Source: Cephalotus follicularis (lineage: Eukaryota > Streptophyta > Magnoliopsida > Oxalidales > Cephalotaceae). Taken from it: a DNA stretch of 64,000 nt. The DNA lies in assembly GCA_001972305.1 (NCBI GenBank), contig BDDD01000420.1, forward strand, positions 496,001 through 560,000, in the 5' to 3' direction. The stretch's first letter is position 1. Each line of letters opens with the position of its first letter. A program made the translations under genes and the position numbers. Positions 44,582 to 54,544 of this stretch are shown here, one piece after another. The notes under the pieces were generated by a model, which worked only from the letters and a program-made list of their open reading frames with translations, did not search any database and was not told where the DNA came from.

Positions 44582-46110
44582 CATTTTTACAAGTCACATA
44601 CCACATAGTACCCAGTATTAGAATACAAGCATGAAATCATATAACACAATAGCACACAAAAAAAGAAGGTGACACAGTCACCCAGAATCATAACGAACAC
44701 ATACAAATCAATCAATGAACATGCTCAACATAAGACATGGGGGATTCGATATCCCGATCAATAACTCAAAACAAAAAGGTCACATATATTAAACAAGAGT
44801 TTCAAAATAAAGTGAGGATGGGAATATCCCACTCACAGTATCAATGTCATAACCCCCGTGAACGAGTCCATCGATGCTCTGAATCAGCTACAGGATCCGC
44901 GTCTACAAGTCATTACATGACAGACTTACAATTCACTTGACCCATACTAATAACACAATATGCATGTATGCATGCATGAAATACCAAAATGCTATTCCTT
45001 CTTGTTAGCTCTCAGTGCCCACTTTATTATCATTCATATATAACTCTACACTACCATCATTATACTCATAAATACTCCTTAACACTAATAAACTAATTGC
45101 ACCAACGCACATATGTGAGTTGTTTTAGTACAACTGGCATAGCTTAACTCTTGAATCTCAACTCATGAACGTTTCCAACTTTTTAACAAACATATTACTC
45201 TCATATTACTAACCACCACCATAATCAACTTTCACTCATTCTAATTTTTCTACATCTCATCAAGATTATTAGACAACATTTATGCCCTTAGAAAACATAT
45301 ATGGCCAAAACCTTTTTAGATGAATGTAGTAATTAAACTATGCCACTATACTCCAGTTCTCGATCTACATGCTATCAATTATGAACATATCTCGTAACTT
45401 TAACTTGAAACCAGAAAACTTAATTGGATATATAACATGGTAGAAATTAGTAAGAATTTAGGAGAACTCACCAACTGGACAGATAACTGCCCTGCAGAAA
45501 TTTTGCTTTGCCGGAGTGCTGCAAGTGTCTGGCCAAGCTTCAGCAACCTCATCGGAACTCAGGACATGTCATCACCGACCTCCAACGCGAAGACCAACTC
45601 CACCAGAGGCAATCAAAGCAGTTTAAGAGGGTCACCAAAAACGAAGCTCCAAGCTTCGGTATTCATGGCAAACGAAGGAGAAGGAGGAAACGAAAAAGAG
45701 AACTCACAACCGGCCAGGAGCGAGAATCGCCCGACGACGGCTCTCCCGCGCGCATCTCTCTCTCTTGCGCACTCTCTGCATTTCTCTCCCACTCCAACAA
45801 TGGCACGGGCGCTATGCGCCCGTGTCTCTCTCTCTCTTTCTCCCACCGGGATGAACAGCGGCCATTTTGCCCCTCTCTTCCTCGGCGCGCTGGCACGAGC
45901 CCGACGCTCCCTCTTTCTCTCGCTCTCTCTCCCATCGTCACTGGAACGGGCGCTTTGCGCCTGTGTCTCTCTCATGTCATTTAGAGTCTAGCGTTTCTAG
46001 AAAACGCACGACTCTGTTTGTTTTATTTTTATTTTTATAATATAATAACTATAAGTATACACTCATGTCTCTTGCACGTCAACCACGTAAAAGTGACACT
46101 GGATGTCACA
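44582..46110 (-). repeat. Element B 5' LTR, part 2
   Basis: Continues from 33518 and aligns with 18165-19722. It includes a perfect 9-bp-stem hairpin with a 3-base loop at 45804-45824 (CACGGGCGC paired with GCGCCCGTG), a near copy of it at 45945-45965, and an inverted repeat at 45983-46015. A frame at 45437-45991 crosses these and has no recognisable domain. It ends GGATGTCACA. Confidence 0.87.
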
Positions 46111-46415
46111 TATATATATATATATATACATGCAGGGATTCTAATATCCAAGACCTGTTTTTCTCATATTAATTTCATATTTCTATTTTCGTATGGCATT
46201 AAATATTTAATTTGTTCAATTTCTCATTACTTTAGTTTAATCCAAATCAATTCTCTTTTGCCGTTATTTTATTTAGTGTTTATTGTTTCTGCTTAATTGC
46301 ATACTAGTTTTACTTTTATAGTATATCATCATAGCTCTTCGTGGGAACAATCCATACTTTCCATTTTCTAATTGTTCGATTAGGGTAATTTTGAATCGGT
46401 TCAACGACACGAACA
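46111..46415 (+). repeat. Element A 3' LTR, right part
   Basis: Begins in a TA dinucleotide run and aligns with about 650-866 plus 10239-10324. It shows the uninterrupted T1 target site near 46325. It ends GAACA, after which F's gag begins. Confidence 0.87.
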
Positions 46416-46765
46416 AAGCTCACCCTTGAAAGCATGAGGGTTTTGCCTCATGAATCTCTCGAGATTTCTTCCAAACTGATTTCTGTCATGCCGCACATCA
46501 TGGTCAGGAGCCATGTGTCATGGCTGTGCTTATGCGTATAATAAGCGCATCTCCTCCATATGAGCTGCATTAGCAGCCATCTGATGCTGGAAGTAGTCAG
46601 CTATGAGATCCATCGGGTCTCTCTGTCATTCAATTCCTGAGGAACATTATCCATCTGGTCTCTCATAACATTTTCTTCTTGAGGAACATTTTCTATCGGG
46701 TCTCCCCTAACATTTGCTTCGTGAGGAACAGCTCGAGCCCTTCCACGTCATCTCCTTCCGTCCAT
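46416..46765 (-). pseudogene. gag: F gag N-terminal part, cut by element A
   Basis: Start at 46765 (MDGRR, arginine-rich as in T1). Readable blocks include HQMAANAAHMEEMR and, just before the break, NLERFMRQNPHAFKGEL, which aligns with NLERFMRQNPPSFRGEL of T1 and a similar block in C. Several stops and at least one frame change are present. A entered directly after the GEL codons. Confidence 0.85.
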
Positions 46766-46861
46766 TTTGTTTCCTATAAGAAAACATGCGATTACTTATC
46801 TTAAGGAAAACAACTTATTAATTCCAAAGGAACTTATCCAAGATAAGCTTATATGGAATAT

Positions 46862-46873
46862 GCTCATATACCA
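46862..46873 (-). other. F primer-binding site, degenerate
   Basis: The minus strand reads TGGTATATGAGC, two changes from TGGTATCAGAGC, four bases inside the LTR end TGTCATACC. Confidence 0.75.
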
Positions 46874-47889
46874 TTGCTGTCATACCTCGTTTAACATGTA
46901 CGACCCGGAGGTCATGGCAATTAACATATATTCAACTTATACGAAAAGCCAGGAAATTATAAACTTTCCAAATCAAATAATATCTTACGGAAGCATTTAA
47001 TATAAGCCGAATTTAAATAATGCAACATGCATACCATACTACATGTTACTAATTGTGTAACAACAATACAAATATTCCATCGTTAATCGCCCCAAAACGG
47101 AGCATGAACTAATATCAGTCATTACAATAATCCAAATAAACATTCGCAAAGGAAATACAACTTTATCCTTCTCCTCAGTCACCATGCTTGTCTGTATCGA
47201 TCCCACTGCATCAATATGAAATTGATAGGGTTAGTTGAATCCACTGCCTAAGTAGGAAAGATATAAAGGCAATTTGGGGTCAATGATAATAAATGTCATG
47301 TAATGAATGCATCGTGATGAAATACATAATATATAACAATACATATATGTATATCTATCGATATATAAGCAACCAAGCCAAGTAGCTACATCGACACAAT
47401 CCATCAATGTTCAGTCCCGTCTCCCGGACGACTCAAAACAGGTTCAGGCATCAATCCAATGTTACTTGCACATCGTCTAAGTAACCACTGTGGGCGTCCC
47501 TAGCCATCTCCTGGCACCTAGAGTACATCCCGCTCTTAGCCATCAATGACAACTCTGTCACTCGACTAACGCGGCATCAATCACAATCCAATAATCAATC
47601 CAAAACCAATCCGTTTCAAAGTAATTTATAGTTATAAAGTACTTGAAAATAATACATTTGTTCAAAATGTACAATTAGTCTTTGAAAATAATATTCAGTC
47701 TTTAAAACCACATTTCAATTCTTCAAAAATATACATTTTCGTGTAATATAATGATTTATTATAAAATCATGTATGCACTTTTCTAAAATGATAAAACACT
47801 TTAGAAATCAATAACAATTCAATCCACAATTAAATTCATAGTAATTATGCAAGCAATCATATGCTCAAAATGCAGCAGACCCTTTTGGC

Positions 47890-48203
47890 GTCAACTTGTA
47901 CCCTATAGGCGTCAACGTTTATAATAGTCCACTTAGGCATCAACGCATACCTCTCTAGGCGTTGACATGTATAGCAGACCATTGAGCGTCAGTACTTCAA
48001 TTCTTTTTCGTCGACACACTAAGGTAGGAGCCTTAGGCATCAATGTCATATCTCTTTTGGAGTCATCGCTTTAAGGTAGGAACCTTAAGCATCAGTGCCT
48101 TTCCTCTGGGCGTTGACATTACTTGATGGCGTCGACGCTTAAAGCATCTTCCTCCCCATATAACAGGTCAAGGCATCGACGTATTTCCTCTAGGCGTCGA
48201 TGT
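47890..48203. repeat. Palindromic motif array in F LTR, cluster 1 (about 13 copies, paired)
   Basis: Cores (GTCAACGT, GTTGACAT, GTCGACGC, ATCAATGT and similar) start at 47890, 47911, 47939, 47961, 47988, 48010, 48039, 48062, 48091, 48112, 48131, 48175 and 48196. Intervals alternate 21-23 with 27-29 bp, giving a ~50-bp dimer period. C-to-T and G-to-A changes account for most motif variants. Confidence 0.85.
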
Positions 48204-48902
48204 TCAATTAACCAGAATGTTTCTTCTCCATCATAGAACATAATAACATCCTAATACCATGAACCAACACATGCAATTCAATCCATTTGCACCCCAAATC
48301 ATACCATGCATAGCAGGTTATGGCAACACAACATTTACAGTCACAACCCACCATTCTCATGCATTTCATCAAATGTACATTTACTATTATTGAACTGAAA
48401 ATACAGTTATATAATCCCTACCTTAGATTCAAAGTTGGGAACCGTAGTCCACCACTTTAAGTGGCTGTCCCGTAACGCTCCTCAAGCTTCCAAGTTCAGG
48501 CAACAACTCCAATCAAAGCTAAGCTACACTTGACCGAGCTTCCAAGCGTTATCTCCAGGTCCAGATATGGAGAATGTGTTTCTCTCTTTTCTTCTTTCTC
48601 TCCCGTTTCCTTCTATTTCTCTCTCTTTTCTCTAGCGTTTTCTTTCTCTTTCTTAGGCGTGTTGAAGAAGACGAAGAGATTGTGCTTTATGGGGAAGCCG
48701 TACTTCTCTTTGTCTCTTCTCTCACCTACAGTATGTCACACCTGTCCCATCCCTTCTCACTTTCGGCAGTTGCAGGCATGGGGAACTGGTGCCATGTCTA
48801 TCACGCTACCTCTGGCGTGACCATGCGTCCATACAGTGGGCAACACCTGTCCCTTGCGCATCTTCTGTCGATGTTTTAACTTATTTGCTGCCACATTTAG
48901 GC

Positions 48903-49135
48903 GTCAACAAATGCGATGTACGTCAACGCGTTGACTATTCTTTCTTAGCACTAACCTGAATCGCGTTAACACGTTACCCTTCAAGCTAAGTCGCACTTTG
49001 GTGTACCACGTCCGTGTCTTTAGTTTACAAACGATGGGCATCGATGCTATCTCTTGGCGTCAATGCCTTAAGGCAAGCAGCCTTAAGCGTTGAGTTCTAC
49101 TGCTTGTCATAGACGCTATCTCTTGGCATCGATGC
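48903..49135. repeat. Palindromic motif array in F LTR, cluster 2
   Basis: Cores at 48903, 48922, 49040, 49059, 49089 and 49128 (GTCAACGC, ATCGATGC, GTCAATGC, GTTGAGTT forms). Less regular than cluster 1 and partly decayed. Confidence 0.65.
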
Positions 49136-49301
49136 TTAAGCATCCTTTTCTCCCTATAATTTCAATTCATTACCATAATCATTAACACTTTTCACTCAAA
49201 ATCCAACCACTACGAAATGGAAACCAACAATCTTCAGTAATTCATCATATGATTACAATGAGAATTACAATAATACATGGAAGGAAATTTGGGACAATAC
49301 A

Positions 49302-50875
49302 GAAATGCCCATACTTTGTGTAAGAGGTGGAGTGTAACTTACACTAGCTCCATGAGATTAATTTGAATAAAAAATTGGGCATTTGGCTTGATGTGGGGCG
49401 GTTGAATTGGGGCATAAACCAGGCCCCAAATTCCTCCCACATGTAGTTAGGGTTATGTGAAACCCTAGCCACCCCAAGCCCTTTCTCTTGGTTACTTGCA
49501 AAGCACTCAACGTGCTTACTTGTTCAACACTCAACCTTTGACTAGAATATTTTATTATGGTGATGCTTTGACAAATGTCTAGAAAATAAAATATTCTCTT
49601 CAAAGCAACATCTCCCAGATGTTATTCTCTCACTAAATGACATGTCTCTCGACATATCAACCTGTTACAAAATAAGGCGGGACCCGAGAGTCGGGTCGGT
49701 ATCCGGTACGACGATAAATTTTGCAGAGCATCCTATATTCTGGTACAACCAATCTAATAGTCCCTGACTATAAAAAATAACCCCGGTATGATTCGATCAT
49801 CCCCCGAATCCCTGGACCAAAGTTCCACGTCTATCAGTCATTAGCCGGTAAACCAGTGCTCTTACCCTGTCTTGATTTAGGTGTAGTGTATCCCTCGTCA
49901 TACTTGGCTCCGACCGCGGACTAGGGTTTGGATAAATATCAACCCTTGGTATATCGCGATAACTATAAATTTATGAACGCACTGTGACTATCGATCGACC
50001 CTCATGGAAACCCTATTTTTGGTCTGCCTATACTTTGCCAGGATTTCAAGTCTATAACGGTCGATATTATAGAGCCGTTCACTCTCATTACGGTTTTGAC
50101 GATCCCATGTTGCGCCAACTCATTCATACACCAATGTAGCTCCCCCAAGACGCAAAGACAACCCCTTTCCCAGGTCGTGGTTAGACCCGGGGAAGGTGGA
50201 AATCAAAGTCAAGGAGTTACTAGATAATGTATGCTAGTCGGTCAGGTCTAAGGAACATCGCAGGTCACGAATCACTTACTAGCCTCCCATGGCTATACAC
50301 CACCGAGACAAATAGGAATCCTATTGACATATGTAATGACCATCCAAATAGGTTTCCTATGGTGGGTCGGTTCAGTGTAACATGCCCCTCGGCATGCACC
50401 ACGCATCAGCTTTAGGGTTATACCTAAGTGGCAATGAGATACTCCACACTCAACCTAAACACCGGGAGCAATCACAATACGGCAAGTCTTAGCGGTTCAT
50501 CAATTGCCCTAAGAAAGTGAACCTATGACTTGGAACATTTAGTCAGAAGGGAGTAAGGATCTCATTCTCATAACCTCCTAAGCTCTAGATCCAACCCCTA
50601 GAATGATAGGGCGCTATATGTGTATTCAGCTAATATGGTAATTAGGATGATCTATAGTTATGGTTTGGGATGCATACATATAGCAAGCGTGCCATTTTTA
50701 TGAATATGCACTTAGAAAATAAAAGTAATTAAGATTGTATCAACTAGGAGTACTACACATAAATGTGTGTAGCCAACCTTTTGGCTTGCAGCGACACCCC
50801 TAATCTAACAATCTCCCACTTGGCCCTCAAGCCACAATGACCTATAGCCTAAGCCCATCGTATATATGTCTCTCC
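49302..50875 (-). mobile_element. Element G: copia-type LTR with 65 bp of internal 3' end
   Basis: On the minus strand a PPT (AGTGGGAGAT, 50811-50820) precedes an LTR starting TGTTAGATTAGGGG at 50810. From about 49680 to 50810 it shares a module with the LTR of E (52205-54544), but 49302-49680 is unrelated to E's LTR. The LTR's far end is not defined; F lies directly left. The internal tail (50811-50875) ends at E's terminus, so E probably inserted into G's internal region. Confidence 0.65.
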
Positions 50876-53189
50876 TGTTTTGGAACCGAGGAGGGGTCCT
50901 GGTCGATTTTGGGTCTAGGATGCAAGTGTGTTTGATTTTAATTTTTTAAAAACACCAAGACTGCATGTCAATGTTCACAATTACATCTTACTACCGAAAT
51001 CTATGCGTCAAGGATCTCCGTTTAATATTGAATCGAACAAAAGAAAACAGTCAAGCATACATCCACTTAACCGAAACCAATTCGGTAAACAACAAAAACA
51101 TAAGATTAGGAACCATACCAACGCTGGCGGCTCCATCACTTTGCCGCTACAAGCCTGCCGAAGCAATTGCTGGTTGCCGGCTCCACTGCCGATTTCCGGC
51201 CAGTCCACAAGAACTTCAACAAAGACACCAACGAACTCCAAAAAAACTGCTCAGCTCGATTCTGAAGGAGACCGGGCGAGAAGCGCCCCGCACGGCGGTG
51301 AACAGTGGTGGCAACTCACTGAGTTCAGAATCAGTGCGACTCGGTCAACACGTCATTGACCGACGATGACATATGTGGACGTCAAACACTCGATAAAGCC
51401 ACTGGTGGCTGAGACTCGGCCTGGAACATGGCGAACAGATGGCGGCGAGTCAACCCGGCCGGCAGAAACATGATCGCCGCGACACCACACCACCACAACC
51501 GGCACCTACAAAGCACAGCCAACACAACCCAATGCAAGACTCGCCGTGAATCAGCGCGAAACGCAGAGTCATGGTGCACAATGTACTGAGTTGCGAGGGT
51601 CGACTCAGATGCATGAAACCGGCCGAAAACAACATCGGTATCACCTAGTCTAAGGCCAAAATAGGCAGAGCCATGTATGGCTCCACCTATCAAGACCACC
51701 GGCGGTGGAAGAGAAGGCCAGTAGTGGGTGACGCGGAAAACGCATCTGGCAAAACAGATAGAAACGGGAAGAAAAGAGAAGGAGAAAGAGAGGAGGACTC
51801 ACCGTGGACGAGTAGGTCCTCTTCACGGCCACCAACGCTACCGCGCGTCGTCTTCTCGTGCCGAAAGCGCGTACTAGGCGCCACGCACGAAGTCGTGCGT
51901 TTTTCCTCCCCTGTTTGGCGTATGAGTGAAGCCAAAAAACAAAGAGTGAAGACTTAATACTAAGTCAAAGTCTCTTTCTCTTATATTAAAAATGTTTCTC
52001 TCAATGTTTTAATTATGTGCACCCCGCACATGGTATGTTAAACAAACTCCCACTGTGGTTTCTCTTAATATATCAATTTGACAATACAGTGGTAAATTTA
52101 AATAAATAAATAAACCACTAATGCCAAATTAATATATACTAGTTAAAACTAGATTTCCCGGCAAGCTAGCATGTGTGTAGCATACATCGCTTTTCCAATA
52201 ATCATGTGGGACCCAAAAGCCCAGTTTGAATTCGGTATGACTATAAATTTCCCAGAACATCCAGTAGTTCTGGTACAACCACCCTGATAGTCCCCGACTA
52301 TTAGAATGACCCCGGTGTGAATACCATCACCCCTCGAATCCGTAGAATCAACTACATCTATAAGTCGACATCCGGTTAAACCTGTACTTTATCCAGTCAA
52401 TGGCCTATGTGTCATGTATCCTACATCATACTTGGCTCCGACCGCGACCTCGGGTTCAGAATAATGTCATCCCTAGCTAAATTCGCGATAACTATAAATT
52501 CACGTACGCATCAAGACTTTCGGCAAACCTCCCCAGAAACCCCATTTCCAGTCTGGCTATACCTAATCATGGTTTTATGAGTCTCAACGGACATAAATAA
52601 TGTAGAGCCGATCACCCTTCATATGGGTGTGATGATCCCTTATTGCGAACTCGCCCATACATCTCAATGAAGCTCCCACAAGGCCCAAAGACAACCCTTT
52701 TGCCAGCACGTGGCTAGTGCTGGGGAAGGCGGACATCAAAGCCAAGCAGTCGCAACACAATGCAGGCCAGCTGCTCAGGTCTAACGATACAACGTAGCTC
52801 CACGAATGGTCTACTAGTCACCATAGACTATACACTACCGAGACTATACGAATCCTATTGACATAGGTATGACTTTCCAAATAGGTTTCCTATGGTGGGT
52901 CTGTTCAGTGTCATGCTCTTTAGCACGAACCCCGCATTATGCTTTAGGATAAATCCAAATGGTAACGAGAAAATCCATCCTCCACTAAACGTGGGAGCAA
53001 GCATAATACGGAAAGTCTTTGCGGTTCAACGATTGCCCTAAGAAATAGAACCTATGACTTGAAACGTTCTGTCATAAGGGAGTAAGAATCTCATTCTCAT
53101 AACCTCTCAGGCTTGAGATCCAACCCCTTTAAGACAAGGCGTTATATGTGCACTCGAATGACATGGTGATCACCCGATCCATTTAAGAT

Positions 53190-54320
53190 TGAAAAACCTC
53201 TATATGGCAACTTTTTATATTGATAAATTGTTTGCGGAATTAACAAAATATGAACTATGAAACTAAAGAAACAATTAGAAGAACAATTATACAAACATTA
53301 GAAAGTAAAGAGAGAAGGGATAGAGAGTGTGCAAACGATTTTATAGTGGTTCGGCAAAATCCGTGCCTACGTCCACTTTCTCAAGGTAGCTCCTTGAGTT
53401 TCCACTAGAATCCACTAGCTCCCTTTGATTTTGGATTACTAGGGCAAATCAAAGAAAACACCTTACAAGGGTTCACTCCCCACCGGGTTCACTCCCCGCT
53501 GATAATCCTACTAAGGGTTCACTGCCCTTGATTATCTCACGAACCCTTTTTACAAAGAAGGATTGGTTTTTGTGTTTACAAATAACCTCTCAAAGGTTTA
53601 ATATGAAAGTGATAAATTGCTAGACACAAGCTTTGAATTTGATATGAAAGTTTTAGTTTTTGCTCTTGATTATCTTCTCTTGATTGTAGAATTTGTTCTA
53701 TTATTCTTCTCTTTCTCTCTTGTTAGTAATCTTGTTTATAGTAGAATTTGATTTGTTGAAGCTATTAATTCTTGCCTTGTGAAGTGTTGTTTCAGTCTTC
53801 AAACTTGTTCCTTCTACCTTGGAAGTTGTAGCTTTAGTCTTGGGACTTGATACTTCAGTCTTGGGAAATGTTATGTCAGTATTGGAAGTTGTCCCCTCTT
53901 CAAACAGTGCATTAAAACTGCTGTCAGTAATTTGTATCCGCGCCCAAAGCATCGCCGGAGTAACACTAAGCGTCGACGCTTATGTTAACGTTAGAAGTTT
54001 GAATTTGAATTCTTCGCTCAATCCGCTGGCGCTTTGTTGCAAGTGTCGACTGTTTGGCATAAAGCGCTGGTGCTTTCCCTTGAGTGTCGCCGCTTTGAGT
54101 TCCTCAAATAATTTTTCAACACACTATTTTTAACCGCTGATACAAGCTCCTTAAGCGTTGACGCTTTAGTACAAACCGCTGACGCTTTCCATTAGACCGT
54201 CGACGCTTTGTCCTGTTTCTGCATTTCTTTATTTTGTTTATCTTTTCTTGCACAGAAAGTAACAATGTTAAATGCAAATATGTAATAATTAAAATTCAGG
54301 ATTGAGACTAAAAGTCAACA
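53190..54320. mobile_element. S: solo LTR of a different LTR family
   Basis: 1,131 bp starting TGAAAAACC and ending GTCAACA, flanked by perfect AAGAT duplications (53185-53189 and 54321-54325). The empty site is inferred from alignment with G's LTR near 50640-50670. It contains a GTGGTTCGGCAAAATCCG then CCTACGTCCACTT sequence familiar from copia LTRs. There is no internal region, so LTR-LTR recombination removed it. Confidence 0.85.
53951..54206. repeat. Palindromic motif array in solo LTR S
   Basis: Cores at 53951 and 53972 (21 bp); 54025, 54045, 54066 and 54086 (20, 21, 20); 54136, 54157, 54178 and 54199 (21, 21, 21). Forms are GTCGACGC, GCTGACGC, GTTGACGC and GTCGCCGC. This is the most regular array of the GCGTCGACGC type. 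Confidence 0.9.
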
Positions 54321-54544
54321 AAGATGGTTTGGGATATACATATAGCGGGTAGCCATTGTTGATTGAATATGAACTATAAAACACAAAAAGGAAGTCAGAT
54401 TGTATAAATAGAGAGTGTAATATACATACATGCAGCCACCCCGCGGCTTAAAGAGATATCTCCAGTTAAGGAGTGCATCTCATACATACATATATATTTA
54501 TGCAGAGCCACCTCGTGGCAAGTAGGGATACCCCTACTCTAACA

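Larger units (their letters stand above)
17291..46110 (-). mobile_element. Element B: decayed Tekay-like chromovirus, host of H and C
   Basis: Left LTR 17296-19722 aligns with right LTR 32076-33518 plus 44582-46110. The minus-strand PPT (AAAGGGGGGGAGAT) is at 19723-19736 and a degenerate tRNA-iMet primer site is at 32061-32075. Its internal region is interrupted by H and its right LTR by C. B sits in A's 3' LTR, whose sequence resumes after 46110 in a TA-repeat. The left end is damaged: about 560 bp of B's LTR and about 160 bp of A's LTR are lost at the junction. Confidence 0.85.
46416..49301 (-). mobile_element. Element F: Tekay-type chromovirus, 5' part, interrupted by A
   Basis: Minus strand: 5' LTR 46878-49301, primer site 46862-46873, gag from 46765 down to 46416. 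There A's 3' LTR cuts it; the rest of F must lie left of this window. The gag and LTR layout match T1. Confidence 0.82.
46878..49301 (-). repeat. F 5' LTR (2,424 bp)
   Basis: TGTCATACC at the left and GGGACAATACA at the right, matching the LTR start form (TGTATTGTCCC on the minus strand) of related chromoviruses. Contains two palindromic-motif clusters and the LTR box at 47223-47262. Its partner LTR is outside the window, so the right limit rests on the terminal motif. Confidence 0.75.
50876..54544 (-). repeat. E 3' LTR with nested solo LTR
   Basis: Starts TGTTTTGGAACCG; its partner at 59665 starts TGTTGGAACCTGG. It ends CTACTCTAACA beside the PPT at 54545. Without S it is about 2.5 kb. Frames such as 50928-51359 and 51382-51699 lie in both LTRs but are not conserved in frame and show no domain. 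Confidence 0.83.

Noticed and set aside
45437..45991. 184-codon frame in B's LTR (also 19089-19571)
   Set aside because: Compositionally biased (CT-rich, serine/leucine runs), crosses the LTR antisense to B and has no recognisable domain.
50811..50875. A second unequal-crossover event like that in C (LTR, short PPT stub, LTR)
   Set aside because: E's LTR here is complete to its terminus and G's LTR is a different type, so insertion of E into G's internal region near its 3' end is simpler.
51382..51699. Frames found in both E LTRs (also 60413-60739)
   Set aside because: Similar peptides appear, but in shifted registers with different ends, as expected from LTR homology rather than a gene.
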